DNA from: Bemisia tabaci
Taxonomy: Eukaryota; Arthropoda; Insecta; Hemiptera; Aleyrodidae
DNA length: 64,000 nucleotides
Assembly (NCBI RefSeq): GCF_918797505.1
Contig: NC_092797.1
Coordinates: 12,847,372-12,911,371, forward strand
Direction of reading: 5' to 3'
The stretch's first letter is position 1, and each line of letters opens with the position of its first letter. Position numbers and translations under genes: made by a program. Below the pieces are notes generated by a model. The model saw only the letters and a list, made by a program, of their open reading frames with translations, did no database searches and had not been told where the DNA came from. Below are positions 1-10,640 of this stretch, piece after piece.

Positions 1-237
1 CAGTATGGTGCCTAGGGTGTTAAAAAACCAGAGGTAGACCACTCGATAGGGTATAACTTTAGAGCGAAACTTGGTGGGTCTCCTCATCTGAATTTCACTA
101 GGAGCACGTCAAACATGTCGTTGAAGTCCAATTTTAACTGCTGACTGAATAACAAATCTGTGTTAAAAGTTTACATTAAAATCTGTAAATGTTAGCTTAC
201 CACTCACGTAACACCCAAAATCAACGTAAGACAATTT

Positions 238-492
238 GGACTGCGTTAGGCAGAAAGGAATCAAGCCACATCAGGTTTTGCCAAATTTAATTGGGCAATT
301 TAATTTTCTACATGAAAATGGTTGTGCGGATTTTTTTTTGCAAATTTCAATGAATTTTCCTTACGGTAAGAAGCAAGTTCCTTAAAATTTTCCAAGGAAT
401 CAACACAAATGTTCGTTTGTGAATGTTTAAATTACGCAATTAAATTTAGCAATAACTGATTAGGTTCGGTTCCTTTCTGCTAAGAGCGGTCC
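238..492. repeat. Foldback element, family K copy 1
   Basis: The two ends are imperfect inverted repeats: the left end begins GGACTGCGTTAGGCAGAAAG and the right end reads as GGACCGCTCTTAGCAGAAAG on the other strand. Both sides are flanked by ATTT (234-237 and 493-496), a perfect 4-bp target duplication. About 255 bp and no coding capacity. A second copy lies at 45740-46170. This is a miniature inverted-repeat element of a GGAC-ended group that also includes families C and D here. Confidence 0.75.
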
Positions 493-496
493 ATTT

Positions 497-2464
497 AGCC
501 ATCTAGAACAATCGGATCGTTCTACCAATAATTAACGTTGGATTCAACAGAAAATTACCGCCTACTCTGATTCGCGGTATTTGTATTTTATGAGGAAAAT
601 TCAGCTGACTAAAGAAAATTATTCGAGCAGAAAATAATTGCTTTAAAGATATTGCTCTTCGAAAAGCATAGATCCCGGAAGTTGACACAAACTTGCATTT
701 GATTTTTTCATTTTTTCCTGCTTTGAGAAAAAATTGTCAAGAAATAATTGTCTATTTTCTCAAATAGTGTCAGTAATTTTTTGTTTCCCCTATTATAATA
801 GATACAATGAAACTAATCCTTTTCCGATCACTATTTTCATCACACAAATCAGGCTCTAGAAAGCAGAGTGAGATCTCGGAATGAACCATGAAACCTTTGG
901 AAGTGCAGAAGTAATGACTAAAAAACGACACAATCTCATGAGTATGTTTTGCATTAGATTACCAACAAGTGAAACTCCTTATTTTTTTTACCAGGGATGT
1001 GATTAGAGGTATCAAAAGGGATCCTTCTTAATATGCATACGCTCCTTAGACGGCTCATCCAGCGTTGTAGCAGAGGTGCCCTAAAGAAGCACGTATTTTG
1101 TTTATATGTGCTCTTCGACAAAGGAACAAGTAACTTCAGAGCGCACAAAGAACAATGCTTTGCGTTTGACATTTTTCTGAACCACCTGGCTTACTTCGCG
1201 TAGCATGCTGCTTCTTTTGAGCATTTAAAGCTCTTAGAAACAAGGAAGAAGTGACGTTTTTTCCACTGGTGTCATCATTATTTCGCAGGGCTCATCCCTG
1301 CGAATAGATAATTTCATGGAACGAAGTAGACCCCTGAAAAACTTTACCATCTCCGCGCCAATCCCTGCAGCTGAGCGCGTTAACCGGATTAAAACGACTC
1401 TAAACGGAAAATGTTCAAGTACATCCCTCAGGTAGTGACGCTTCAGCCTCCGTCGCCATGTTGCCACGTCATCAATGTTTACGAATCATCAATAGGACGA
1501 GACAGCATCTTTCAGGCGTAGCTTTCGCCAATCTGCAGCTGCGGATCTCGAAATGAGGTACAAAGTGTACGAGAAATAATGTTAGGTTTATGATGAATCG
1601 TTCATCCTTGATGATGCTTAATGAAGTGAAATTAAATCGGCAAGAATAAATCTGACATCGATGTTTGCCGTTGGTGTCGTTTTAATTGCACAGACAAACG
1701 ATGCCTCGTGATGTTCTCATCTTTTCACCATCCATCGTTGTCTAAAAGTGTTGAAAGAAAATGAAGTCAAGAACCCTTCATGACCTTTCTAATTGTGCAG
1801 CATTGCGATTATATCAACTTAATACGATTTCGTTGTTACCTACCTACGTTGGGTCCAGTATCATGTTTTTGTTTTCAGTTTGTCGCTTTAATGTTGTTTA
1901 GATTCGTCAGATTATTCTCCATAATTTGCGAGAAAACGGAATAAAAGATCCAAAGAGGGTGCCCTAAGGTTGAAAGAAAGTCTAATGAGATCACGGAAAT
2001 AATTTATTAACTAAAGTTAATTCTACACTACCTGGTGCAAAGAAAACCTGAAGATTCCAAAAGTTGACACCTGTAAGGAGTATTTAAAAGTTTGGAAAAA
2101 TATGATGTTCTCCAGTGCTGTTTTCAGCTTCATAAATTACTCGTTTCAACAACTTACAACGCAATTTTTCGAACAGATTATGTATTCAGATTTTGACTTT
2201 ATGTTCTTATGAGTGTTCAAAAGCGTTTGACGTCGGAAATTAAAGAACAATGATCGAAAATTTTGACCATGAATGAACTTCTTCCCTCGATGGCATGAGG
2301 TGTAAACTCGCGATGCCTCGCTCATGTATACTTCTAATACTCGCTCAGATTTGGGAAAAAAGTTTAAACAAGGGACCCGAACACGTCCTTCCTATCTTCG
2401 GCTGCACTGCTCATAAAGCACTTGAAGCACCTATACAAATGAGAGGAAAGAAAATAAACAGATT
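497..2464. other. AT-rich sequence, no gene recognised
   Basis: Short minus-strand open frames (for example 1234-1467 and 954-1172) have no recognisable domain and are no longer than chance allows. No inverted repeat or RNA gene was recognised. A short stretch near 2280-2330 resembles the start of repeat family L (TAAACTCGCGATGCCTCGC). Confidence 0.5.
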
Positions 2465-2590
2465 ATGGAAATAGAGCAAGGAAAAGGACGCGCGTTGATG
2501 ACGGCGCAGAGATACGACTATTCGTGCTTGATGGATGTCCGTGTTGCGTCTTCAAAATTGAAGGCGCGATGGTGTGAGGCATGGACTCGC
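2465..2590 (+). repeat. Dispersed repeat family L, copy 1
   Basis: Closely matches 22873-23003, sharing GGCGCAGAGATAC, ACTATTCGT, TTGATGGATGTC and AAATTGAAGGCGCGATGG in the same order. Shorter related pieces, all centred on a GAAGGCGC core, occur at 12530-12710, 32630-32726 (opposite strand), 42183-42268 (opposite strand) and 52186-52245. Termini are undefined, so the class (SINE, Helitron-like or other) is open. Confidence 0.55.
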
Positions 2591-2784
2591 AGGTCTCCTT
2601 TCTACGCGGCAACAAGAGAGAAGAAAGAAATCTATCTCTCTATCTCTAATCTCTCTAAAACGGAAGAAATCTATGTTGCTCTGATTTGGGAGGAAAGTTA
2701 CAAAAAGAGGTCCGAATATACATCTCTCCTATGTTTGGCTGTGTTGGCAATCCTTTATCTTCCATCTCAAAGCTCGCATGTATT

Positions 2785-3020
2785 GCACTGGGGAAAAAAA
2801 CATATTGGATCTAGAGTCCAGACCCTTGAAAACATTGACAAGAAAAACGACTCTTGATTCAAGCAGATTTAAGCTTAAATCAAAAGGAAATCCGCTCAAA
2901 TTAAGAGGTATGGTTCTTGATTCAAGCGTAAATCTGATTGAATCAAGAGTATATTTTCTTGTCGATGTTTTGAAGAGTCTGGACTCTAGATCCAATGTGT
3001 TTTTTTTTTTTTTTCCAGTG
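2785..3020. repeat. Palindromic MITE, family A copy 1
   Basis: Starts CACTGG plus an A-run plus ATTGGATCTAGAGTCCAGAC and ends with the complement, GTCTGGACTCTAGATCCAAT plus a T-run plus CCAGTG. The arms are about 100 bp each, so the element is nearly one long hairpin. Open frames across it on both strands encode mirror-like peptides and are artefacts of the palindrome. The 3-bp flanks TTG/TTG may be a target duplication, but other copies do not confirm a fixed length. Confidence 0.85.
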
Positions 3021-3177
3021 TTGTCCTAATTTTCTGATTCCTTATTTCTTTCATCCACTCTCTGCCTTTATGACAAACCTAGCCTCTCTGTATCGATCTC
3101 TCTTCTCTACGGTGCTGAAAACTTAGTTTCATTATAAGGCAGTGTATTTTCACCAATTATCCAACTATATTAACATT

Positions 3178-3365
3178 CTGCCGTACTGAGGGAAAAAAAT
3201 CGTATGATGATCGAGAATTGCTTAATTTCTCCGGAAAAAACATGTATTATCGAGGAAAGTTTTCCTTACTTTTCCTCAAAATTTTCAGATATTTCAGATC
3301 AAATCGCGGGCACAATTATCCAAAAATTTGGACAAATTTTTTAACAATTTTCCCAGTAAATTTAG
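3178..3365 (+). repeat. Partial family E element
   Basis: Begins CTGCCGTACTGAGGGAAAAA followed by ATCGTATGATG, close to the family E left end. The matching right end is not found; the retrotransposon fragment at 3369 follows immediately. The retroelement may have landed in this element, or the element is simply decayed. Confidence 0.45.
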
Positions 3366-3368
3366 TTT

Positions 3369-3947
3369 TTGATTGAAGGAAATTGGCAACGTCTGGAGCA
3401 ACTTCTAATAGAGCAAAAACTTAGAATTGCAAGAGGGGAGAATAAATTAGATGTAGAACAAGATATAAGAAATAAATGGAGAGAAATCTGGATAAATGAG
3501 AAGGGTAACAAATGGATTAAAACCATATTGAAAAATCTCGATGACTGGATAGATCGCAGGCACGGCTATCCGGACTTCTATATTACCCAGTATATGTCAG
3601 GCCATGGGGCCTTTGGAACCTATTTAGAAAAAAGACACATAATAAATTCTCCCCTATGCAAATGTGGCGAGCTCGACACTCCCGATCACACGTTTTTTCT
3701 ATGTAAATTTAATATAGCCCCTAAGTTAGAATTAGAAAATAAGTTGAACTCTAAAATTAATGCAAATAATTTATTGGAATTAATGTTACAAAATAGAAAC
3801 AAGTTGGTTTTTGCAATCGCTAGCGATAGCAGTATTCGTCATGGGAACTTTAGCTTCTGGGATATGAAAATTTTAAGGTACAGTTCGTTTGCAGTATCTT
3901 CAGAATTGAAGGGGCTATGTAATTTTGTGTCAACATCTCTTTTTTAA
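3369..3947 (+). mobile_element. 5'-truncated non-LTR retrotransposon, C-terminal ORF2 remnant
   Basis: An open frame of 192 codons without an ATG start. The peptide contains YMSGHGAFGTYLEKR followed by SPLCKCGELDTPDHTFFLC. This is the GHG-x-F-x-x-YL motif plus a C-x-C-x7-H-x4-C zinc-knuckle-like motif that closes the ORF2 protein of several non-LTR clades (I, R1 and Loa-like). The endonuclease and reverse transcriptase domains are absent, as expected for a 5'-truncated copy. The frame is intact to its stop, so the insertion is probably not very old. The clade is uncertain. Confidence 0.7.
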
Positions 3948-4391
3948 CATTTTTAATTTTTTTTCTTTGCATACAAGAAAGCTGTTATTTACCAATTATT
4001 TATTTTCGTTGGATTATACATGGTTTTCGGAAGTTAACGCATTTAACTTTCAGTTTCGCTTTTTCGGCGTAAAGTATGATATTTTTACTCTACACATATG
4101 CCCGAATACGCATCATAAGTGACCTATGTGCCTCCTAAGTTGCCATTTTTTCATTCAAATAGATGTAACTGAAATGTTCGATGTGCACTATACTACTTTC
4201 ATGTCATTGCTTTATTTATTTTTTGAAAAAAGAAAATACCATCATTAATTTGGGCGAACAGAGAAAATATACATCAATATTTGGGTCAACATCTCCCTGA
4301 TTATATAACGGATGAATATATTAGTATTTCTGTATCAAAAAACTTAGCTTTTGTCTTCAGAGATACACTGATTCTAGTCCGAGTCAATTTG
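3948..4391 (+). other. Presumed 3' UTR of the non-LTR element
   Basis: AT-rich sequence directly downstream of the retrotransposon frame, with no further coding potential. It leads to an A-rich simple repeat at 4392-4458. Part of it (4166-4336) recurs in diverged form at 4458-4636. Confidence 0.45.
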
Positions 4392-4636
4392 TTTTATTGA
4401 AAAGACAAAAAAACAAAACAAAAAACAAAAAAAACAAAAAAAAACAAAAAAAAAAACAACTGAAATGTTGGACATACTATTTTCATGTCTTTCTATTTGT
4501 ATCAATAGGTACATCTTGCTGAACTTACGAACGTTGAATGCAAATAAACTTTATTGAAAAAAAGAAAATAACGTCATTAATTTGGGGAAACATGTGGCTG
4601 ATTATATGAAGGAGGTATATTCCAGTATTTTTGTTT
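4166..4636 (+). repeat. Diverged direct duplication in retroelement tail
   Basis: 4166-4336 and 4458-4636 share AACTGAAATGTT, TTTCATGTC, a TTGAAAAAA/AGAAAATA block, CGTCATTAATTTGGG or a near match, and CTGATTATAT followed by GTATTT. The A-rich tract lies between them. This could be two 3'-truncated copies of one family in tandem, or a tail duplication. No coding sequence. Confidence 0.55.
4392..4458 (+). repeat. A-rich (AAAAC)n-type simple repeat
   Basis: Irregular runs of A punctuated by single C (AAAACAAAAC and longer forms). Its position fits an expanded poly(A) tail of the upstream retroelement. Confidence 0.7.
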
Positions 4637-4755
4637 AACATATTAACTCACGAGAAAATGTTCGTACATTTATCATCTAGTATTAATTATTTTTTGATGA
4701 TTGGTCTAAAACATTCAATACAACCATTAAAAATTAACTCCCATCGCCGGGTATC

Positions 4756-4828
4756 GAACTCCCGATCACCTATTGCCCGCACCTTATCAAAAATATGGGG
4801 CGCCTCAGTCAACTAGGCTATCACGAGA
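4756..4828 (-). repeat. tRNA-derived SINE head or tRNA pseudogene
   Basis: On the minus strand the sequence has an A-box-like TAGCCTAGTTGACTGAGG and, about 45 bp on, a B-box-like GAGTTCGATACCC. These are the internal RNA polymerase III promoter pair in tRNA order and spacing. I could not fold a convincing acceptor stem or assign an anticodon, so a functional tRNA is unlikely. A SINE head or tRNA relic fits better. Confidence 0.5.
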
Positions 4829-4839
4829 TCCGCGGCTTC

Positions 4840-5075
4840 CGAGAAAAAATAGCATTTAAAAGACTCGGACGATGGGCGGGACTTATCACAAGAGTTGTCC
4901 TTGAGCGATTCGCGTCTTCGTAGCTTCTGAGAGAGAAATGAGCTAAGCGCCTTTCTCTGTGAGACATTGTTTGCCTATGCTATCATGTGTCTCAAGGTTC
5001 ATCTCAGTATGCATTTGCCATCGCGGCAGTAAGCTGAGGCAATATTTCTGTATTCATGGAATAAATCAATCAATC
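4840..5075 (+). repeat. Possible retroelement 3' end with TCAA repeat tail
   Basis: Ends ATTCATGGAATAAATCAATC followed by AATCGAG: an AATAAA motif running into a short tetranucleotide repeat, typical of the 3' ends of some LINEs and SINEs. The upstream part is not AT-biased like its surroundings. No second copy in the window, so family identity is unsupported. Confidence 0.3.
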
Positions 5076-5539
5076 GAGTTCCGATTTTGGCTCATATATC
5101 CGTAACGGGTCCTCCAGAGCAGTTTTCCACCTTGCACAATAGTTATAATTTCTTTATTTCTATTTGTAAAATTTGAGGTGGGATAATGGCGGCTTCTCAA
5201 GAGCAACGAGGTAGGCGATCTTTTGCACCAACGAACAGAAAACTGATGGCGAAAAATAACCAATCGGAACCTCCCAAAAAAAAGAATTTGCCCAAAATCG
5301 GAACTTCGTGGTTCTGCGCAGATTTACCAGTCAGACACGACATCTCAAGGTGGAAAAAAACTCGCTGAAAGCGAATTTTAGCAATCAACACAACTTGACG
5401 TAGAGACATGATTGGCTAAAAAATACAACGGTTTTTGATACATCGGAAAATCAACCAAAAATCGAAGACTGGGCGAAACGCTCAAGGTCGCAGAGGCATA
5501 GGGAATCCCATAGCGATAGCAACGGAACGATTGTAATAT

Positions 5540-5789
5540 CATGGGGAACTCCGTTCCCATGACAATTACTGGAAACTTGGTTACAAGTATATTAAGGATA
5601 TATTAGAATCTAAGGCTAAAATCTATAAGTCAGTTGATAATAACAGAAACAACTCAGCACCAAAAACCCCCGATGTAATGCCATCAGGCGGTGCCGGGGC
5701 TGCATTAGATTAGTTCTCCATTTCCTAGAATAAGATGTATATAATATGTATCTCTCACTAACATGTCAATGTATTCAAAAAAAAAAAAA
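5540..5789 (+). pseudogene. Possible retrocopied mRNA 3' end with poly(A)
   Basis: An open frame from about 5537 reads in plus frame to a TAG at 5711-5713. Its last residues include YWKLGYKYIKDILESK and TPDVMPSGGAGAALD. A short 3' UTR-like stretch of about 63 bp follows, then 13 A (5777-5789). Coding-like composition, a stop, a short UTR and an A-run together suggest a 5'-truncated processed copy of some mRNA. I do not recognise the parent protein. The frame is short (about 57 codons) and could be chance. Confidence 0.3.
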
Positions 5790-5793
5790 GTCT

Positions 5794-5830
5794 GGAGGCT
5801 TATAAGGCGTTTTTCGTTGCACGGCAGTAT
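5794..5830. repeat. Family E right terminus, solo
   Basis: GGCTTATAAGGCGTTTTTCG followed by TTGCACGGCAGT matches the family E right end (for example at 61590-61616). No matching left end is seen within 600 bp upstream. The adjacent A-run (5777-5789) may mark an insertion that split the element. Confidence 0.4.
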
Positions 5831-5902
5831 CACAACCTCTTTTTCTGCGTCGGATTGGAACGAGATCGGCCCGCAAGTATGACGCTCGTGTCTTACGGCG
5901 TG

Positions 5903-6147
5903 GCGCACAATGGATCGACTCAGTAGAAGAAGTCGGGCGAAATCCGATAACTTTAAACGCTTTCAACTCCGTTTTCACAAAACTTTGAAGCTCTATAAGT
6001 GATTTCATTGGTTTCCTCGTGAACATTTCTTCAAGAAACACCCCTCAAAGTTTAAAATAAGGCGAAATAAACATAAAAATTTGCAGTTTTAGCCACATAT
6101 ATCATGTCCGACCTCTCTAATAGACTTGATCCACTGTACGGCGCGGC
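5903..6147. repeat. Family H element copy 1
   Basis: About 245 bp with imperfect terminal inverted repeats: left GCGCACAATGGATCGACTC, right CTTGATCCACTGTACGGCGC. Internal landmarks shared with 16062-16306 and 50254-50496 are the ACAT/GAGGTCGGACATG block near one end and GCGAAATAAACATAAAAATT. Non-coding miniature element of undetermined superfamily. Confidence 0.65.
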
Positions 6148-7440
6148 GTGGCGCAGCGTCGTTCCGCCTGGAAACCGCGTCGGTGAACTTTCGCAAAGGA
6201 CGCGGAGCATCGCGACGCCGCTACGGGGTATCATTCCTTCAAATGAGGCAACTTTTTTCCTACAATAATGCTATTACCATGTTGCTGTTATTACTCCCCC
6301 GCCCCCTCGCCCCCCGCGCAAGGGGCCTCCTTTGATCCGTCAACTTTTGAAGTTCTCGCGTTTCTCTCCAATTTGCAGTTGCACTCGACCCGCGAGACCC
6401 CGACGCTAAAACAGCGCATTACGCCTTTTAAATCTGTTTATTTCTTCTGCTTTTCTTCTCCCCGGCTCGTAACTTACCTAACGAATCGGATTTTTCGAAA
6501 ACTTTTTTATGCTCGGTCCCGAGCCGAGTCATAATTGAGGGGAAAGTTGACGTGCTTTTTTTACGATGTCAATCCATAACGCAACTCCTTACTAACGAGA
6601 CCATATTTTGTTTCATTTTTATGGAACGCCTCGGCCCCTCTGCCAGCTCGGCTCCTTTTTTTCGCTCCAAACCACGGAGTAAGATATAGCTGAAATAGTG
6701 GTGTCATTTCACCTAAACCTTGTGATGGTGGTGGGATGGGGGGATAGCAGTGTTGACCCCGGGCTTTGACCTTCACCTTTTACCCAATAGCATGGCTTCG
6801 ATTGTCATGCGCGGTCTCCGGAGTATATATCGATCACCAAAGTGCGAAACCACGGATTTCGGTCGCGGTGGTTCAAAATATTCGCTTCTATTTGATTTTT
6901 TCGAGAGAAACAAGTCTAATGTATAGCTCAAAATTTTAACAGAATAAGCTGCTGATAGAGAAGGAAAATTAAGAACATTTTCATGAAATTCGTTGACTAG
7001 TCTTTTAAAGACGAAATAAAATATTGTAGGAAGTGTGCAACGTCGCAAAGGAAGGAGCGCGGTTTTGAACCTTGAGCATCGATATAGAACTCTAAAAGTT
7101 TTTTATCCGAACGACTGAATTTTCCTGCCGCACTATAACTAAAACTCAGTTGAGGTAATGACAATTCTTGGTAGCCTCACTGGTATTTTCAAGGATGACT
7201 TCAGTTGTTAGCACCAGGTTTCGGTCTCATCACCAGGTTTTTTGGTTCACAAAGCTGGGAAAGGTATTCTTTTTGAACCGAGCTTATTTTTTCCATGTCT
7301 ATCCTCGTGCGAAAAATTTCCCAATAAAATCGCCAAAATTCCCCCATATTTTTAAATTGCAACCAAGATTTGCACCATAGATTTCTCTCAGAGCTACAGT
7401 ACCTCGCCAATAACTCATTTTTTTCCCAATAATGTGACTC
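6148..7440. other. Mixed GC-rich and AT-rich sequence, no gene recognised
   Basis: 6140-6540 is CpG-rich with short overlapping frames on both strands. 6540-7440 is ordinary AT-rich DNA. No splice-supported exon or conserved domain was recognised. Confidence 0.4.
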
Positions 7441-8200
7441 ACCCCTTCCCTTCTTTCTGCTCCCTATATAGACCTTCCGCGAGACTCATTTTCCCGTCAT
7501 TTATCGGCTCCCCACGAACCACCCCCTCATCCTTCACCACTCACGATAAGTCGCTAGGCAAACCAACTCCACCGGCCGGTGTCGGTGATGAGGGGGGGGG
7601 GGGGGGCGTTGTAGAATAGGACCACGCCAACCAATATCTTGATGTCTCTTTACAGCCGTCTCGGGCTGTCGTGCCTCGCGCCTCTCTCCCCCCCCCCCCC
7701 CCCCCCCCCCCCGGGCCTCGGCCGCCGGAGCATCCAACCGGGAAAGGGATGCACTCCTCGAGCACGACACAGTGTTTGTTTACTCCTTTCTGTGTCGTCT
7801 ATCAATATTTGATATGCTCCCCCCGGCCCAGCCCCCCGCCGGCCCGCCATTCTTCTTCTTCACGGAACAATGGTCCGCCCCGGTGTTTTTATTGTCGGAG
7901 GAGATCCCCGGTTCCTCCGTCAACAAGCCCTGTGTACCCTCCCGCGGCGTTGCCGCGTCGTGCGCCGGGGGTCCCGGTCCGGGGGTTCCGGGTGAGAGGC
8001 CCGGCAGCGCGGCTGTGTACATTCCGGATAATTCCACAAAGAGTCGGGGCGAGTTCGCTTTGACCAACTTCCTGCAGATTTCTCGTCGCCGGGATACCGG
8101 GGGGGGGGGGGGGGGTCGAGGCGACGAGGCACCCCGTTAGCGCGATCGAGTTTGCCCCGGTCCAAGGGGTCGCGATCGGGTTCAACTTCGGGGACACATT
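7441..8200. other. GC-rich island with three long poly-G/C runs
   Basis: Strongly GC- and CpG-rich against an AT-rich background, holding G15 (7592-7606), C25 (7688-7712) and G18 (8099-8116). Many overlapping frames on both strands give proline- or glycine-rich low-complexity peptides, as expected when GC content removes stop codons. It could be a CpG-rich promoter or regulatory island; no TATA box, start site or coding exon can be pointed to. Confidence 0.5.
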
Positions 8201-8656
8201 CGAAATGGTTCTGTCTACTGTCTACTTGTTGAGGCCGCTGTGGAGGCTCGGTTTATCCGATTGTTTAAACGTCGAATCGACGGGTTCGATGTTCGTACTA
8301 TCGAATTCGGTCTCTGGCTCTTTAGGCGTTGTCGCAGCGCTTGGAGTACCCGTTTAGGGAGGGTTTTATCGTCTCTAATGTTTCATTCCAGGATAACTGT
8401 TCTGCTGAGTAGTTGAGTCTATTTTCCTGTCCATGGGACACTTGAGGCCTCTTGTAAATGAACACTTTAACGGCTTAACTATGAGAATTATAAGACTTTT
8501 TTTTAATAACAACTTTTGGAAACAGCTCTATACATAGTTGTATAGATAATTTTGGTCTTAAGTCAGGTGAAAATCAATTTTTTCAACGAAATTGGCCCAT
8601 TTTTTATTTCCTTGAATTTCGGTGAAATAGTGCAATGGAACAGGAGCATAGTCAAT
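8201..8656. other. No gene recognised
   Basis: Unique sequence grading from GC-rich to AT-rich. No repeat, RNA gene or supported frame was seen. Confidence 0.4.
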
Positions 8657-8820
8657 ACTGCCGTGCTTAGGAAAAACGCCTTAGGAGCTTTCAGATGTTG
8701 CCAAAATTTTTAAATATTTTTCTTTTTATTTTTAGAATATTTTGTTCGTTCTTTGATCTAAAGTGTCTGAAAATTTCATGGAAAAATATTCATAACTTTT
8801 TTCAAAAATACTCTTTCTGA
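8657..8820 (+). repeat. Partial family E element
   Basis: Begins ACTGCCGTGCTTAGGAAAAA followed by CGCC, then GATGTTGCCAAAATTT, matching the family E left end. The right end is not recognisable, so the boundary is approximate. Confidence 0.5.
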
Positions 8821-9320
8821 TGATTCCGACTCTTTCGTAAGATGTCCAAACGACATCTTACACTAACAGGTCATTGAGGACGAAACAGTTTAAAATGAGA
8901 ATCTGCTTGTTACCGCGATACTTCATGGGAATATTGCGTGAAGCGGCGCCAAATATAAACGCCTTCAATGAATTGAGTAGGCACACCGAGTCCATAGGAG
9001 GTCGAATAGTGGTATCACGCCCAACAGCACATTTCTTAACAGAACGTACAATCTTTCTCAAATTTTGATTAAAATTAAACATGCTAACTTTGAAAATAAC
9101 AGCTTTGATTTTGCTCTCACAAAAAATCTTTCAATCAGTGCGGATTATAAAAAAATTTCATTTTTGCTTTTCTGTATCCGCCAAATCACAAGTCCCTTGC
9201 AATGATCTATTTCCTAAGCTATCTCGTTGGCATTTACTTAAAGTCAGTATAAAATACCTTTAAATGGAGCTGGGTATGATGAATTTCCCTTTAACACTCC
9301 ATCGATCATGTTGTACCTCA

Positions 9321-9549
9321 ATGGGGAGAAAAAGGGTTCTCGGATCCGAAGCCAAGACTCTTAAAAAATTTGACTAGAACAAAATTTCTTGATTCAGTCG
9401 GATTTTTGCTCGACTCGATAGCCAAGCTTTTGATTTTAGCAGATTTCCTTTTGATTCAAGCAAAAATCCGATTAAATCAAGAGTTTTTTTTCTTGTCGAA
9501 GTATTCAAGATTTTGGAGTCTGGACCGAAGAGACTTTTTTAAAACCACA
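9321..9549. repeat. Diverged family A element
   Basis: Retains the family A order (GACTCTTAAAAAATTTGA, CTTGATTCAGTCGG, GCAGATTTCCTTTTGATTCA, TTAAATCAAGAG, TCTTGTCGA, GGAGTCTGGAC) but is more divergent than the other copies and lacks clean CACTGG/CCAGTG ends. Its right end abuts the family B element at 9550, so B may have inserted in or beside it. Confidence 0.55.
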
Positions 9550-9885
9550 CACGGAGAAAAAAACCTCGTGCATGGGACCCGAAGTTTAGGTCTTATGGAT
9601 CTCTGAAGTTTTCGGATTGAGCATCTGAACACTTTAGGTCTAGATGTCGAGTTTCGGATCACACATCTGAAACTCCAGTTCTTACATCTGAAGTACTTCA
9701 GGTGTGAGAACCGAAGTTTTTCGGATGTGAAAACCGAAGTACTTCAGATGTAAGAACTGAAGTTTCAGATGTGTGATCCAAACCTCAGCAGCTGGACCTA
9801 AAGTGTTCAGATGCTCAATCTGAGAACTTCAGAGATCCATATGACCTAAACTTCGGGTCCCACGCACGAGGTTTTTTTCTCCGTG
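9550..9885. repeat. Long palindromic MITE, family B copy 1
   Basis: Ends are CACGGAGAAAAAAACCTCGT and its complement; the whole 336 bp folds into a long hairpin. Inside, motifs such as GAAGT, ACTTCAG and CAGATGTGAGAACCGAAG recur on both arms. Flanked by CA on both sides; copy 2 (59234-59565) is flanked by TA on both sides, so a 2-bp target duplication is possible. Confidence 0.8.
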
Positions 9886-10329
9886 CACAACAAGCTTCCC
9901 AAAGGAGAGGAGCTGTTTAAGATACCGCCCACAGAGCCTCGCCGCGATGAGAAACTCCCCAAGTGTTACCGGCGCAACTGCTACACAGCACCAAGACACT
10001 ATATCACAGGTGAAAACGTCCGGACATTTTCAGGTTGCCGGTGTCGGGCGGGGAGTTTTTTGCGATCGCGGGGTCGGCTCAATCAGTACGCGGCCATGAT
10101 TTCTCGGGTGTTCGCCGGCGAAAAAAAAACACTAGCGATCGGAAAGTTGGAAGATAAATGATTTTCAAGTGTTTCGAGTTGCCCCGCGATCGGCCCCGGG
10201 AACCCATTTTTTCTCCGAGTCGCTCCCAAGTTCCCAGCATCCGACCGCACATTCTTGGCGTGACACGCTATTTAGTTAGAGTATCGAGCCAGCGCCATTG
10301 ATTTATTCCGCCACCCCCGGCGTCGGGGT

Positions 10330-10640
10330 TGCCGATGTCCGCCGGATATTTGGAATGGAAGGGGATGAATGAAGAGAGGACGATAAGGAAGAGCGGATGG
10401 GAGATGCGTTTTAATGAGAAAAATTGGTAAATGAGGAAAAAAAGGAAATAACGAATGAGGATAAGAAGAGGGAAATGATGAATAAGGAAAATGAGAAAGG
10501 AGTGAAGAAGAAAAAGTGAGACAGCAAAGATAAATGTGGAAAATGCGAATGTGAGAGATGAGAAGGAATGCACATGGAAATTTTATTTAGATTAAGAAAA
10601 ATGATGAAGTATGAAGAGGAGGAATGGAAATATACTTAAA
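10330..10640. repeat. Purine-rich low-complexity tract
   Basis: The plus strand is mostly A and G with scattered T (repeated GATGAG, GAGGA and AATGAG words) for about 300 bp. The minus-strand open frame across it is rich in Phe, Leu, Ile and Ser only because of this composition. A similar tract lies at 27960-28205. Confidence 0.6.

Noticed and set aside
2729..3029. Opposing 83- and 88-codon frames, repeated at other family A copies
   Set aside because: Both strands give nearly the same peptide because the element is a palindrome; recurs at every family A copy.
7534..8197. Cluster of overlapping frames of 60-130 codons at 7.5-8.2 kb
   Set aside because: Open in nearly all phases because of poly-G/C and high GC; products are low-complexity Pro/Gly/Ser.
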